From an uncultured Actinomycetes bacterium (GTDB lineage Bacteria; Actinomycetota; Thermoleophilia; Miltoncostaeales; Miltoncostaeaceae): a stretch of 5,816 bases of DNA. The translations under genes and the position numbers were made by a program. This document shows positions 1 through 3,910 of this stretch, one piece after another. The stretch lies in assembly GCA_937862675.1 (NCBI GenBank), contig CALMEC010000444.1, forward strand, positions 1 through 5,816, written 5' to 3'. The notes beneath the pieces were generated by a model that did not search any database, had not been told where the DNA came from, and saw only the letters and a list, made by a program, of their open reading frames with translations. Every line of letters starts with the position of its first letter. Position 1 is the stretch's first letter.

Positions 1-1
1 C

Positions 2-211
2 TCCCCGCCCTCCTCCGTTCGGCGGGTGGCGGGGGGACGGGCCGCCCCGTCGGGGGGCAGGGTGATCTCCCGGGCCCCGCCCGGCGGGCCCGCCGGTCTG
101 GCCGACCTCGTCTCCGCTCTCCAGCGGACGCAGGGCGCGCCGCTCAACCTCCCCGTCTGGCGATGGGAGCTTCCCGGCACGCCCCAGCCGGGGCGTGCGC
201 CCTGGCGGTGA
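2..211 (+). CDS. C-terminal fragment of an unidentified protein (5' end outside window)
   Basis: An open frame enters from the left edge with no stop and ends at the TGA at 209-211, giving about 69 residues. Codon use in this frame is typical of the window (GAC, CTC, GTC, CAG, AAC, ATC), and the tail LADLVSALQRTQGAPLNLPV looks like genuine protein. A GTG at 26 could start it, but nothing resembling a ribosome binding site precedes it, so reading in from upstream is more likely. The protein is rich in Pro, Gly and Arg, and I do not recognise a family. It faces the minus-strand DUF488 gene tail to tail across about 30 nt. The last codons overlap a strong hairpin at 177-198. The alternative is that this is non-coding GC-rich DNA, since the other forward frame starting at base 1 is also open here. 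Confidence 0.4.
   Translation, partial: SPPSSVRRVAGGRAAPSGGRVISRAPPGGPAGLADLVSALQRTQGAPLNLPVWRWELPGTPQPGRAPWR
177..198. terminator. 9-bp hairpin between convergent genes, possible bidirectional terminator
   Basis: Perfect inverted repeat GCACGCCCC / GGGGCGTGC (177-185 and 190-198) around the tetraloop AGCC. It lies just before the stop of the plus-strand fragment and about 44 nt past the stop of the minus-strand DUF488 gene, where a shared terminator would sit. No T-tract follows on either strand, so it is not a canonical intrinsic terminator. GC-rich actinobacterial terminators often lack the U-run, so the role is inferred from position and stem strength. Confidence 0.4.
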
Positions 212-241
212 TCCTCGCGGGCGACCCCGGCCGGCCGGCCC

Positions 242-628
242 TCAGCCGTCGATCGCGGTGCGGCCGGGCTGCTGGGACACGACCTCCGCGAGGATCGGGA
301 CCTCGCTGTGGTCGAGGTCCTTCGTGGCCGTGAGCAACGTCACCGTCCCGCGGACGGCGAGCTCGCGTATCCGCAGCACCGCCTGCTGCGCGTCGCCGGC
401 TGAGAGCTCCTGCTCGTAGCGGGTACGGAACTCGTCGAACCGCTCCGGGACGTGGCCGTACCACTTGCGAAGATCGGTGGACGGCGCCGCGTCCTTCATC
501 CATTCGCCGACGCGCGGGTCTCCACGGCGCATTCCGCGCGGCCAGAGGCGGTCGACGAGGATCCGGTGCCCGTCCTCCGGCTGCACCGGTTCGTAGACCC
601 GTCCGATCCGCACGGCTGACTCCGTCAT
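242..628 (-). CDS. DUF488 (YeaO-like) family protein
   Basis: A 128-aa protein that matches the DUF488/YeaO family over its full length. The family hallmarks are in order: RVYEP near residue 10, DRLWPRG at 26-32, WMKDAAPS at 43-50, LRKWYGH at 53-59, ERFDEFRTRY at 62-71, and a late VTLLTATKD segment at 96-104 followed by a His (107). Usual family members are 115-125 aa, so it is complete. The biochemical role of the family is not settled, and it should be treated as a small cytoplasmic protein of unknown function. The start at 628 is chosen because AGGTGG (635-640 on the minus strand) lies 6 nt upstream and because family homology begins directly after it. The longer frame reaching 844 only adds residues translated from the palindromic repeats. 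The gene stands alone, convergent with the left-edge fragment and divergent from the PAS gene. No convincing -35/-10 pair was found. Confidence 0.93.
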   Translation of the reverse strand: MTESAVRIGRVYEPVQPEDGHRILVDRLWPRGMRRGDPRVGEWMKDAAPSTDLRKWYGHVPERFDEFRTRYEQELSAGDAQQAVLRIRELAVRGTVTLLTATKDLDHSEVPILAEVVSQQPGRTAIDG

Positions 629-751
629 CTCCGTCCACCTCCCCGGGCCCCGTGTCGGCCCCGTCCGCGTCGTCTTCGCACCGTACTCCCCGTGCGCAGG
701 GGCGGCATCGGCTGCGCGGTTGTCGTATCGCGAGAGGCCGCCGGGGCGATC

Positions 752-794
752 CGCCGTGTCATGTCCGGTGCCTGGCACCGGACATGACACGGCG
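752..794. repeat. 43-bp perfect palindrome, copy 1 of a dispersed-type repeat
   Basis: Two 21-nt arms (752-772 and 774-794) are exactly complementary around a single central T at 773. The inner core reads GGTGCCTGGCACC and the outer part GTGTCATGTCC / GGACATGACAC. It is related to a second palindrome 101 nt downstream. Two near-identical palindromes in a non-coding gap are the pattern of REP-like or MITE-like intergenic repeats. No transposase or RAYT gene is in the window, so any mobilisation would be in trans. Confidence 0.9.
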
Positions 795-810
795 TTCGGT
801 GTGCCCACTA

Positions 811-848
811 CGAAATACGCTGTCTTGCAGGGAGAAGCCTGCATTTCG
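811..848. repeat. Nested hairpin between the two palindromes
   Basis: TGCAGG (826-831) pairs with CCTGCA (838-843) around the loop GAGAAG. Immediately outside, CGAAA (811-815) pairs with TTTCG (844-848), leaving a one-sided bulge at 816-825. With the flanking palindromes this makes three consecutive stem-loops over about 140 nt (752-891), as expected of a composite REPIN/MITE-type unit. The assignment is inferred from base pairing only. Confidence 0.5.
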
Positions 849-856
849 CCGCTGCC

Positions 857-891
857 GTGTCATCCTCGGTGCCTGGCACCGGACATGACAC
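857..891. repeat. 35-nt imperfect palindrome, copy 2 of the repeat
   Basis: The spacing to copy 1 is 101 nt (857 versus 756 at the matching base). The right arm (875-891) and central T are identical to copy 1. The left arm differs at three consecutive positions (864-866, CCT in place of GTC), so pairing there becomes C-C, C-A and T-G. The bases GCC before the left arm are shared with copy 1. The substitutions are uncompensated, which suggests decay or a second subtype rather than selection for the full stem. Confidence 0.88.
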
Positions 892-920
892 GCGCCCTCG
901 GGAGGCAGGGGCGGCCAGGC

Positions 921-942
921 TCTCCGGTCCTCGCTCCGGAGA
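921..942. repeat. 7-bp inverted repeat upstream of the PAS gene
   Basis: TCTCCGG (921-927) and CCGGAGA (936-942) are separated by 8 nt. It lies about 40 nt upstream of the PAS gene's -10 box, where an operator could sit. There is no T-run, so terminator function is unlikely. It may be coincidental in GC-rich DNA. Confidence 0.3.
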
Positions 943-983
943 CCTCGTGAACCGGGATCGGCGGGTGCCCGGCCGCGGCCGCC

Positions 984-989
984 TATCCT
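984..989 (+). promoter_or_regulatory. -10 box for a leaderless transcript of the PAS gene
   Basis: TATCCT fits the actinobacterial TANNNT -10 consensus and ends 6 nt before the GTG at 996, so the transcript would begin at or very near the start codon. No Shine-Dalgarno precedes that GTG, which agrees with leaderless translation. No -35 hexamer is evident at 16-19 nt upstream. Confidence 0.55.
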
Positions 990-995
990 GGAATC

Positions 996-1451
996 GTGCC
1001 CCTCTTCATCTGCCCCGGCTGCGGTCGGCGATCGATCGCCGACCGCCACGTCGGCCATCAACCATCAGGATGCGCCCGCTGCGGTTTCGGCTTTCTCTTC
1101 GAACTCCTCGACGACTACTACCCGGGCCCGCGCACCGGCCTGGTGGTCTGCGATCAATCGCGCATCGTGATCGCCGCCGGGGCCGGATCGGTCGCCGCCA
1201 CGGGATATCGCGAGACGGAGATGATCGGAAGCGAGATCGTGCAGCTTCTCCACCTTTCATTCCAGGATGGTGAAGATCCGATCGCGAGGAGCCTGGACTG
1301 GGGTGTCCGTGCGCTCGACGTCCCCTGTGCGTTCCGTCCCAACGGACTGGACGAGATGAGGCGGGCGACGATCGACCTTTTCCCGGCGTACGATGACGAT
1401 GGCGGGCTTCTCGTCGCCCTGACCCCGTTGCGGGGTGCCGTTCTCATCTGA
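996..1451 (+). CDS. Zinc-ribbon + PAS domain sensor-like protein
   Basis: A 151-aa protein. The N-terminus carries two CxxC knuckles (C6/C9 in CPGCG and C26/C29 in CARCG), a small treble-clef or zinc-ribbon module. After the linker LFELLDDYYPGP, residues about 45-140 look like a single PAS fold. It runs from GLVVCDQSRIVIAAGAGSVA, through the characteristic TGYRETEMIG turn, to a C-terminal strand ending GGLLVALTPL. There is no kinase, HTH or cyclase output domain and no membrane segment, so it is probably a cytoplasmic sensory or adaptor subunit. The GTG start is supported by the -10 box six bases upstream and by the CxxC module beginning at once. Codons 9-17 contain a 26-bp perfect palindrome. 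The next gene, about 93 nt downstream on the same strand, encodes a degenerate GGDEF-like protein, a natural candidate partner. The ligand is unknown. Confidence 0.8.
   Translation: MPLFICPGCGRRSIADRHVGHQPSGCARCGFGFLFELLDDYYPGPRTGLVVCDQSRIVIAAGAGSVAATGYRETEMIGSEIVQLLHLSFQDGEDPIARSLDWGVRALDVPCAFRPNGLDEMRRATIDLFPAYDDDGGLLVALTPLRGAVLI
1021..1046. repeat. 26-bp perfect palindrome inside the PAS gene
   Basis: The arms GCGGTCGGCGATC and GATCGCCGACCGC are exactly complementary with no spacer, spanning codons 9-17 of the PAS gene. In mRNA it could form an 11-bp stem with a UCGA loop about 25 nt from the predicted 5' end of a leaderless message. In DNA it could be a binding site for a dimeric regulator. 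Coding constraint (residues CGRRSIADR) does not require this symmetry. Confidence 0.75.
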
Positions 1452-1544
1452 CGATCATCCCGATTCCGGCTTCCGTGCTGCATTCCTCCGAGTGACGTGA
1501 CAGAATTCGCATGTGTATGCGCCAACCTTGTCGTCCGTCTCACA

Positions 1545-2036
1545 ATGAACGAGTCGCATGAAGTGCCCGCACGGCGCAGCAGGGGGCGCAGCCCGCTGCT
1601 TCCGCCGGCACCGCCCATCAGCGAGCTGACGGATCGCGACGTCTTCCGCGAGGTGCTGGACGGTGCGCTGGTCACGGCCGAACGCCTCCATCGCAGCGTC
1701 TCGATGGTGATGATCCAGATCACCCGCGCGGGCCGGGCCAACTTCACCGTCCGCCTGGCCGCGGCGCTCTCCAACGTCATTCGGAAGACCGACCGGGTCT
1801 GGCGCATCGGCCCCCGCACCCTCGTCATCGCCCTGGCCGACGTCGACGGCACCGTCGCGGCCGCGGCCGTCGGGCGGCTGCGGGTGTGGATGGCCAACCA
1901 GGCGATGGTGCCGCTCACCCTGGCCTGGTCGACGGCGTCGCCCGGGATCTCGGCAGCCGACCTCCTCGAGATGCTGGAGGGGGAGATCGCTGCCGCAACC
2001 GCGATGTCGGGGCAGGACGAGGACGAGTTCCTGTGA
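1545..2036 (+). CDS. Degenerate GGDEF-like domain protein
   Basis: With the ATG at 1545 this is 163 aa. After a Pro/Arg-rich N-terminal tail (1-25), the segment from SELTDRDVFREVLDGALVTA through LSNVIRKTDRVWRIGPRTLV to the C-terminal LTLAWSTASPG and ADLLEMLEGEI follows the strand and helix order of GGDEF domains. The active loop is lost: where active enzymes have RYGGDEF, this reads RIGPRTL, so diguanylate cyclase activity is not expected. A structural, c-di-GMP-sensing or partner role is more likely. A GTG at 1497 extends the frame by 16 residues, but that stretch has atypical codons (TGT, GTA, TGC, CTT) and looks like promoter DNA. Neither start has a strong Shine-Dalgarno. The TGA overlaps the next start by 4 nt, implying translational coupling. 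Confidence 0.72.
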   Translation: MNESHEVPARRSRGRSPLLPPAPPISELTDRDVFREVLDGALVTAERLHRSVSMVMIQITRAGRANFTVRLAAALSNVIRKTDRVWRIGPRTLVIALADVDGTVAAAAVGRLRVWMANQAMVPLTLAWSTASPGISAADLLEMLEGEIAAATAMSGQDEDEFL

Positions 2037-2926
2037 GGGTCGCCATCGTCGGGGCGACCGGCCTGATCGGACGGGCGCTCGACGCGTCTCTCCGGGGGGA
2101 CGATCACCACGTCGTGGCCGTCGTCCGTCGTCCCGACGATGAGAGTGTGCACAACCGCACCCCCTACGTCTGGGACGCCCAGTCACCGCTCCCGGCGGAC
2201 GCTGTCGCCGGTTGCGACGCGGTGGTGAATCTGGCCGGGGCGAGCATCAGTCAGCGCTGGACCCGTCGTGCGAAGGACGAGATCTTCGAGAGCCGCGTCC
2301 GGGTGACGGAGCACGTCGCGGATGCCGCCGCCGAAGCGGCGGTGCCCGTCCTCGTCAACGGGAGTGCGGTCGGGTACTACGGGGCGGGCGAACAGCCGGT
2401 CACGGAGCGTGCCGCCCATGGAACGGGTTTCCTTGCCGACGTCTGCGTGGCGTGGGAGCGGGCGGCGATGCGCGCAGAGGGCGCCGGCGTCCGTGTCGTC
2501 CGCATCCGGACCGGCATCGTCCTGGCCCGGGAGGGGGGTGCGCTTCCGACGCTGACGAGGGTGGCCCGTCTCGGGCTCAGCGGTCCGATCGGCGGCGGTC
2601 GCCAGTGGTTCCCCTGGATCCACATCGCCGATCACATCGCCGCCGTGCGGCACGTCATCGAGGGCCCGGAAATCGCCGGCCCGGTCAACCTCGTCGCCCC
2701 CGCCGTGGTGCGTCAGCGGGAGTTCGCCCGGGTCCTCGGACGCGTGCTTCGTCGCCCGGCCGTGCTGCCCGCGCCCCGGGTGCTCGTCCGGGCGCTCCTA
2801 GGGGAGGTCGCCTCCACGGTCACCACCGGACAGCACGCGGTGCCCGACGTGCTCCGCTCCACGGGGTTCACGTTCCGCTTCCCGGAGGTTGAGGGCGCCC
2901 TGCGCGACCTGCTCGGAACCGCCTGA
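2033..2926 (+). CDS. TIGR01777-family NAD(P)-binding epimerase-like protein (YfcH/SDR39U1 type) with DUF1731 C-terminus
   Basis: A 297-aa cytoplasmic protein of the atypical short-chain dehydrogenase group. The Rossmann start MRVAIVGATGLIG has the nucleotide-binding GxxGxxG at residues 7-13. Family signatures follow: VVNLAGASI (64-72), ISQRWT then K81 and a SRV segment, NGSAVGYYG (109-117) holding the presumed active-site Ser and Tyr, GFLADVCVAWE (132-142), and GPIGGGRQWFPWIHIADH (184-201). The last 55 residues (LLGEVAS, QHAVPDVL, GFTFRFPEVEGALRDLL) match the DUF1731 tail. Length is normal for the family and all landmarks are intact. The true substrate of this family is not known. The GTG at 2033 was chosen because it begins the Rossmann strand, overlaps the preceding stop (GTGA) and has GAGGA at 2019-2023. 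The frame continuing upstream is a shadow. Confidence 0.95.
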   Translation: MRVAIVGATGLIGRALDASLRGDDHHVVAVVRRPDDESVHNRTPYVWDAQSPLPADAVAGCDAVVNLAGASISQRWTRRAKDEIFESRVRVTEHVADAAAEAAVPVLVNGSAVGYYGAGEQPVTERAAHGTGFLADVCVAWERAAMRAEGAGVRVVRIRTGIVLAREGGALPTLTRVARLGLSGPIGGGRQWFPWIHIADHIAAVRHVIEGPEIAGPVNLVAPAVVRQREFARVLGRVLRRPAVLPAPRVLVRALLGEVASTVTTGQHAVPDVLRSTGFTFRFPEVEGALRDLLGTA

Positions 2927-3046
2927 GGCCATCCGGCCGAGGTGTGCCGGGGAGTGACCGGCTTCGTCCGGTGCATTCGCGTCCACCATGGTCGGCCACG
3001 CATCCGCTGACCGCGATGCCCGGACCGGGCGACGCGGGCGAGACAC
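2927..3046. other. Convergent intergenic gap with weak hairpins
   Basis: 120 nt between two convergent stops. It contains ACCGG-cttcgt-CCGGT (2957-2972, 5-bp stem) and the 13-nt near-palindrome GCCCGGACCGGGC (3018-3030). Either could contribute to termination, but neither has a T-tract. No gene is visible here on either strand. Confidence 0.4.
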
Positions 3047-3319
3047 TCAGTCCGTGGCGTCGTCCTCGGGGAAGAGGCGCTTGATCTCGACCGCGGTCTT
3101 GAGCCAGAGCTCACGCACGTAGGTGGTGGAGACGTGGTACCGGGCTCCGGGGAGGTGGCGCATCATGTTGACCTCACCGGCGTCCGGAAGCCGCTGCTCC
3201 TCCAGGTCGGCCAGACGGTCGCGGTATCCGCTGATCATCTCGGCCATCTCGAAGTGTTTCAGCATCAGCTCGTCCAGCATGCGATCGACCGATGCGAATG
3301 TGGCGGGTTCCTGCTCCAT
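3047..3319 (-). CDS. Small helical protein of unknown function
   Basis: 90 aa, and I do not recognise the family. It is predicted to be almost all helix. Residues 8-42 (SVDRMLDELMLKHFEMAEMI and on to DRLADLEEQ) form an amphipathic, coiled-coil-like stretch. A short break at LPDAGEV (44-50) is followed by a second helix (STTYVRELWLKTAVEIKRLF) and an acidic tail EDDATD. There is no signal peptide, membrane span or Cys. The ATG at 3319 is chosen because a TANNNT box lies 7 nt upstream, codon quality falls off before it, and the extension to 3583 is low-complexity Pro/Arg/Gly. The base composition matches the other genes. It stands alone, convergent with the TIGR01777 gene and divergent from the pilin operon. 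It could be an adaptor or regulatory protein, but nothing in the sequence proves that. Confidence 0.78.
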   Translation of the reverse strand: MEQEPATFASVDRMLDELMLKHFEMAEMISGYRDRLADLEEQRLPDAGEVNMMRHLPGARYHVSTTYVRELWLKTAVEIKRLFPEDDATD

Positions 3320-3326
3320 GCTTCGA

Positions 3327-3332
3327 ACCCTA
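3327..3332 (-). promoter_or_regulatory. -10 box for a leaderless transcript of the 90-aa gene
   Basis: On the minus strand TAGGGT is followed by exactly 7 nt and the ATG at 3319, the geometry of actinobacterial leaderless promoters. A TTGACC lies only 2 nt before it, too close to be its -35. No Shine-Dalgarno is present before the ATG. Confidence 0.5.
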
Positions 3333-3622
3333 TCGGTCAACCGGGTGCTCGCTCGGTGCTGTGACCGATCGACCGGCTGGGGATTGTGAGGCGGGCGGCC
3401 GGGCAGGTCGCCTGACCGGTGATGCCCGGTGATCGTCGGATGATGGCCTGCTTGGCCCGGAGCACGCCGCCCATCGGTCCCGCCCGCTGTCCGCGGAGGC
3501 CCGCCTCCGCCCCTGGCTGGCGGATCCGTCTCGTCGGCCCACGACCGCTGCGACGGTGTGCACCGCGGGGGTAATGGAATCACGGCGATATTCCGATAAC
3601 GGTGGTGCGGTGTCGTCTCGTC

Positions 3623-3640
3623 CGTGGTGAGGAAACCACG
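3623..3640. repeat. Inverted repeat upstream of the pilin promoter
   Basis: CGTGGT (3623-3628) and ACCACG (3635-3640) are separated by GAGGAA. It is centred about 60 nt upstream of the -35 box, an ordinary position for an activator site, or it may be a small hairpin. Function is unproven. Confidence 0.3.
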
Positions 3641-3689
3641 TGAGGCGTTCCGTACAGGACACCCGTCCGCCGGACACCACGACGAGCTC

Positions 3690-3719
3690 TTGAAGAAAGG
3701 GGCCGATCGTTGTTACACT
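3690..3719 (+). promoter_or_regulatory. Sigma-70-type promoter of the pilin operon
   Basis: TTGAAG (3690-3695) and TACACT (3714-3719) are separated by 18 nt, a good vegetative-type promoter and the only clear two-box promoter in the window. Transcription would start around 3726-3727, giving a leader of about 185 nt before the PilV-like ATG. The local A/T-richness (3690-3732) contrasts with the surroundings. Confidence 0.6.
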
Positions 3720-3732
3720 TTCTTCACGTTTT

Positions 3733-3752
3733 CGCCCGTACGGATACGGGCG
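3733..3752 (+). promoter_or_regulatory. 8-bp hairpin at the 5' end of the pilin leader RNA
   Basis: CGCCCGTA (3733-3740) pairs perfectly with TACGGGCG (3745-3752) around CGGA, starting about 6 nt after the predicted transcription start. A second stem follows at 3774-3794 (GGTAGCTG with CAGCCACC, one A-C mismatch, loop CATGA), placing the ATG at 3783 in its loop. ATGCA (3756-3760) can alternatively pair with TGCAT (3780-3784). The leader is therefore structured with competing folds, suggestive of RNA-level control or simply 5' mRNA protection. Confidence 0.45.
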
Positions 3753-3782
3753 GATGATGCAAGAGCCAAGGACGGTAGCTGC

Positions 3783-3908
3783 ATGACAGCCACCCGCATG
3801 AGATCTCATCGCGGCGGTTTCCGCGGTGTCACGTGTCATATCGCCGAGAGGGGCATGGCCCCGTCGCCGCGCTCCCGTCGGTCGTCGTGGCCGGCCGAGG
3901 GGGATTGA
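3783..3908 (+). CDS. Possible 41-aa leader ORF upstream of the PilV-like gene
   Basis: The ATG at 3783 is preceded by AAGGA (3768-3772) with a 10-nt gap, and the frame ends with TGA at 3906-3908, 2 nt before the PilV-like start. The product (MTATRMRSHRGGFRGVTCHI, then an Arg/Ser/Pro-rich tail) is basic and resembles no family I know. The downstream gene's Shine-Dalgarno lies inside its last codons, so translating ribosomes would reach the PilV-like start, an arrangement that could couple the two. The start codon lies in a hairpin loop and codons 6-9 form a 12-bp palindrome. Codon quality is poorer than in the neighbours, so it may be only an untranslated leader. Confidence 0.25.
   Translation: MTATRMRSHRGGFRGVTCHIAERGMAPSPRSRRSSWPAEGD
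3798..3809. promoter_or_regulatory. 12-bp perfect palindrome in the pilin leader
   Basis: ATGAGATCTCAT is a perfect palindrome about 80 nt downstream of the -10 box. It may be a roadblock operator or chance. A further stem CGCGG/CCGCG (3810-3814 and 3821-3825) and GGGGC-atg-GCCCC (3850-3862) follow. Confidence 0.25.
3897..3903 (+). promoter_or_regulatory. Shine-Dalgarno deciding the PilV-like start
   Basis: GAGGGGG lies 7 nt before the ATG at 3911. It rules out the longer frame beginning with GTG at 3833, whose extra 26 residues also lack a prepilin leader character. Confidence 0.8.
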
Positions 3909-3910
3909 TC

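Larger units (their letters stand above)
629..995. other. Gene-free divergent intergenic region with palindromic repeats
   Basis: A 367-nt stretch between the divergent DUF488 and PAS genes. It holds two related long palindromes (752-794 and 857-891), a nested hairpin between them (811-848), a 7-bp inverted repeat (921-942) and the PAS gene's -10 box at its right end. Open frames crossing it on both strands encode mainly the palindrome (VPGTGHDT, APDMT and RHRT type peptides) and show no sign of being protein genes. Confidence 0.7.
3320..3689. other. Gene-poor divergent region upstream of the pilin operon
   Basis: About 370 nt with no credible protein gene. Frames open here are Arg/Pro/Ser-rich shadows on both strands. 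Small signals present are a direct repeat CCGGTGAT at 3416-3423 and 3426-3433, GGAAT/ATTCC arms at 3576-3580 and 3590-3594, the 6-bp hairpin at 3623-3640, and the 11-nt palindrome GTCCGCCGGAC at 3665-3675 just upstream of the -35 box. These are candidate regulator sites only. Confidence 0.5.

Noticed and set aside
752..891. CRISPR array or integron attC site
   Set aside because: There are only two units, each a long palindrome, with no uniform repeat-spacer series. The attC core sites and an integrase are absent.
629..950. Small ORFs across the repeat region giving VPGTGHDT-type peptides
   Set aside because: The peptides are translations of the palindrome in different frames, with no ribosome binding sites and no codon signature.
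1154..2186. Long minus-strand open frames opposite the PAS, GGDEF and TIGR01777 genes
   Set aside because: They are antisense shadows with Arg/Pro/Ser-rich products and no domains. The plus-strand frames there have clear family signatures and an overlapping start/stop.
2212..2892. Plus-strand 226-aa frame within the TIGR01777 gene
   Set aside because: It is an out-of-frame shadow, Arg/Gly/Pro-rich, fully inside a gene with an intact family match.
3726..3794. GEMM-type c-di-GMP riboswitch upstream of the pilin genes
   Set aside because: The 3' part (GATGCAAGAGCC, ACGGTAGC) is suggestive, but the required 5' GGCAAACC strand is missing (the sequence there is CACGTTTTCGCCCG), and AAGAGCC has an extra base. 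It is not called as a feature, only flagged for an Rfam search.
3330..3839. Minus-strand frame of 169 aa in the gap upstream of the pilin operon
   Set aside because: It has low-complexity Arg/Ser/Pro composition, no recognisable domain and no ribosome binding site, and it runs opposite to the convincing pilin promoter.
3833..3910. GTG start 26 codons upstream for the PilV-like gene
   Set aside because: The GAGGGGG Shine-Dalgarno sits before the ATG at 3911, and a prepilin leader of 12 residues from that ATG is of normal length. The longer leader would be atypical.
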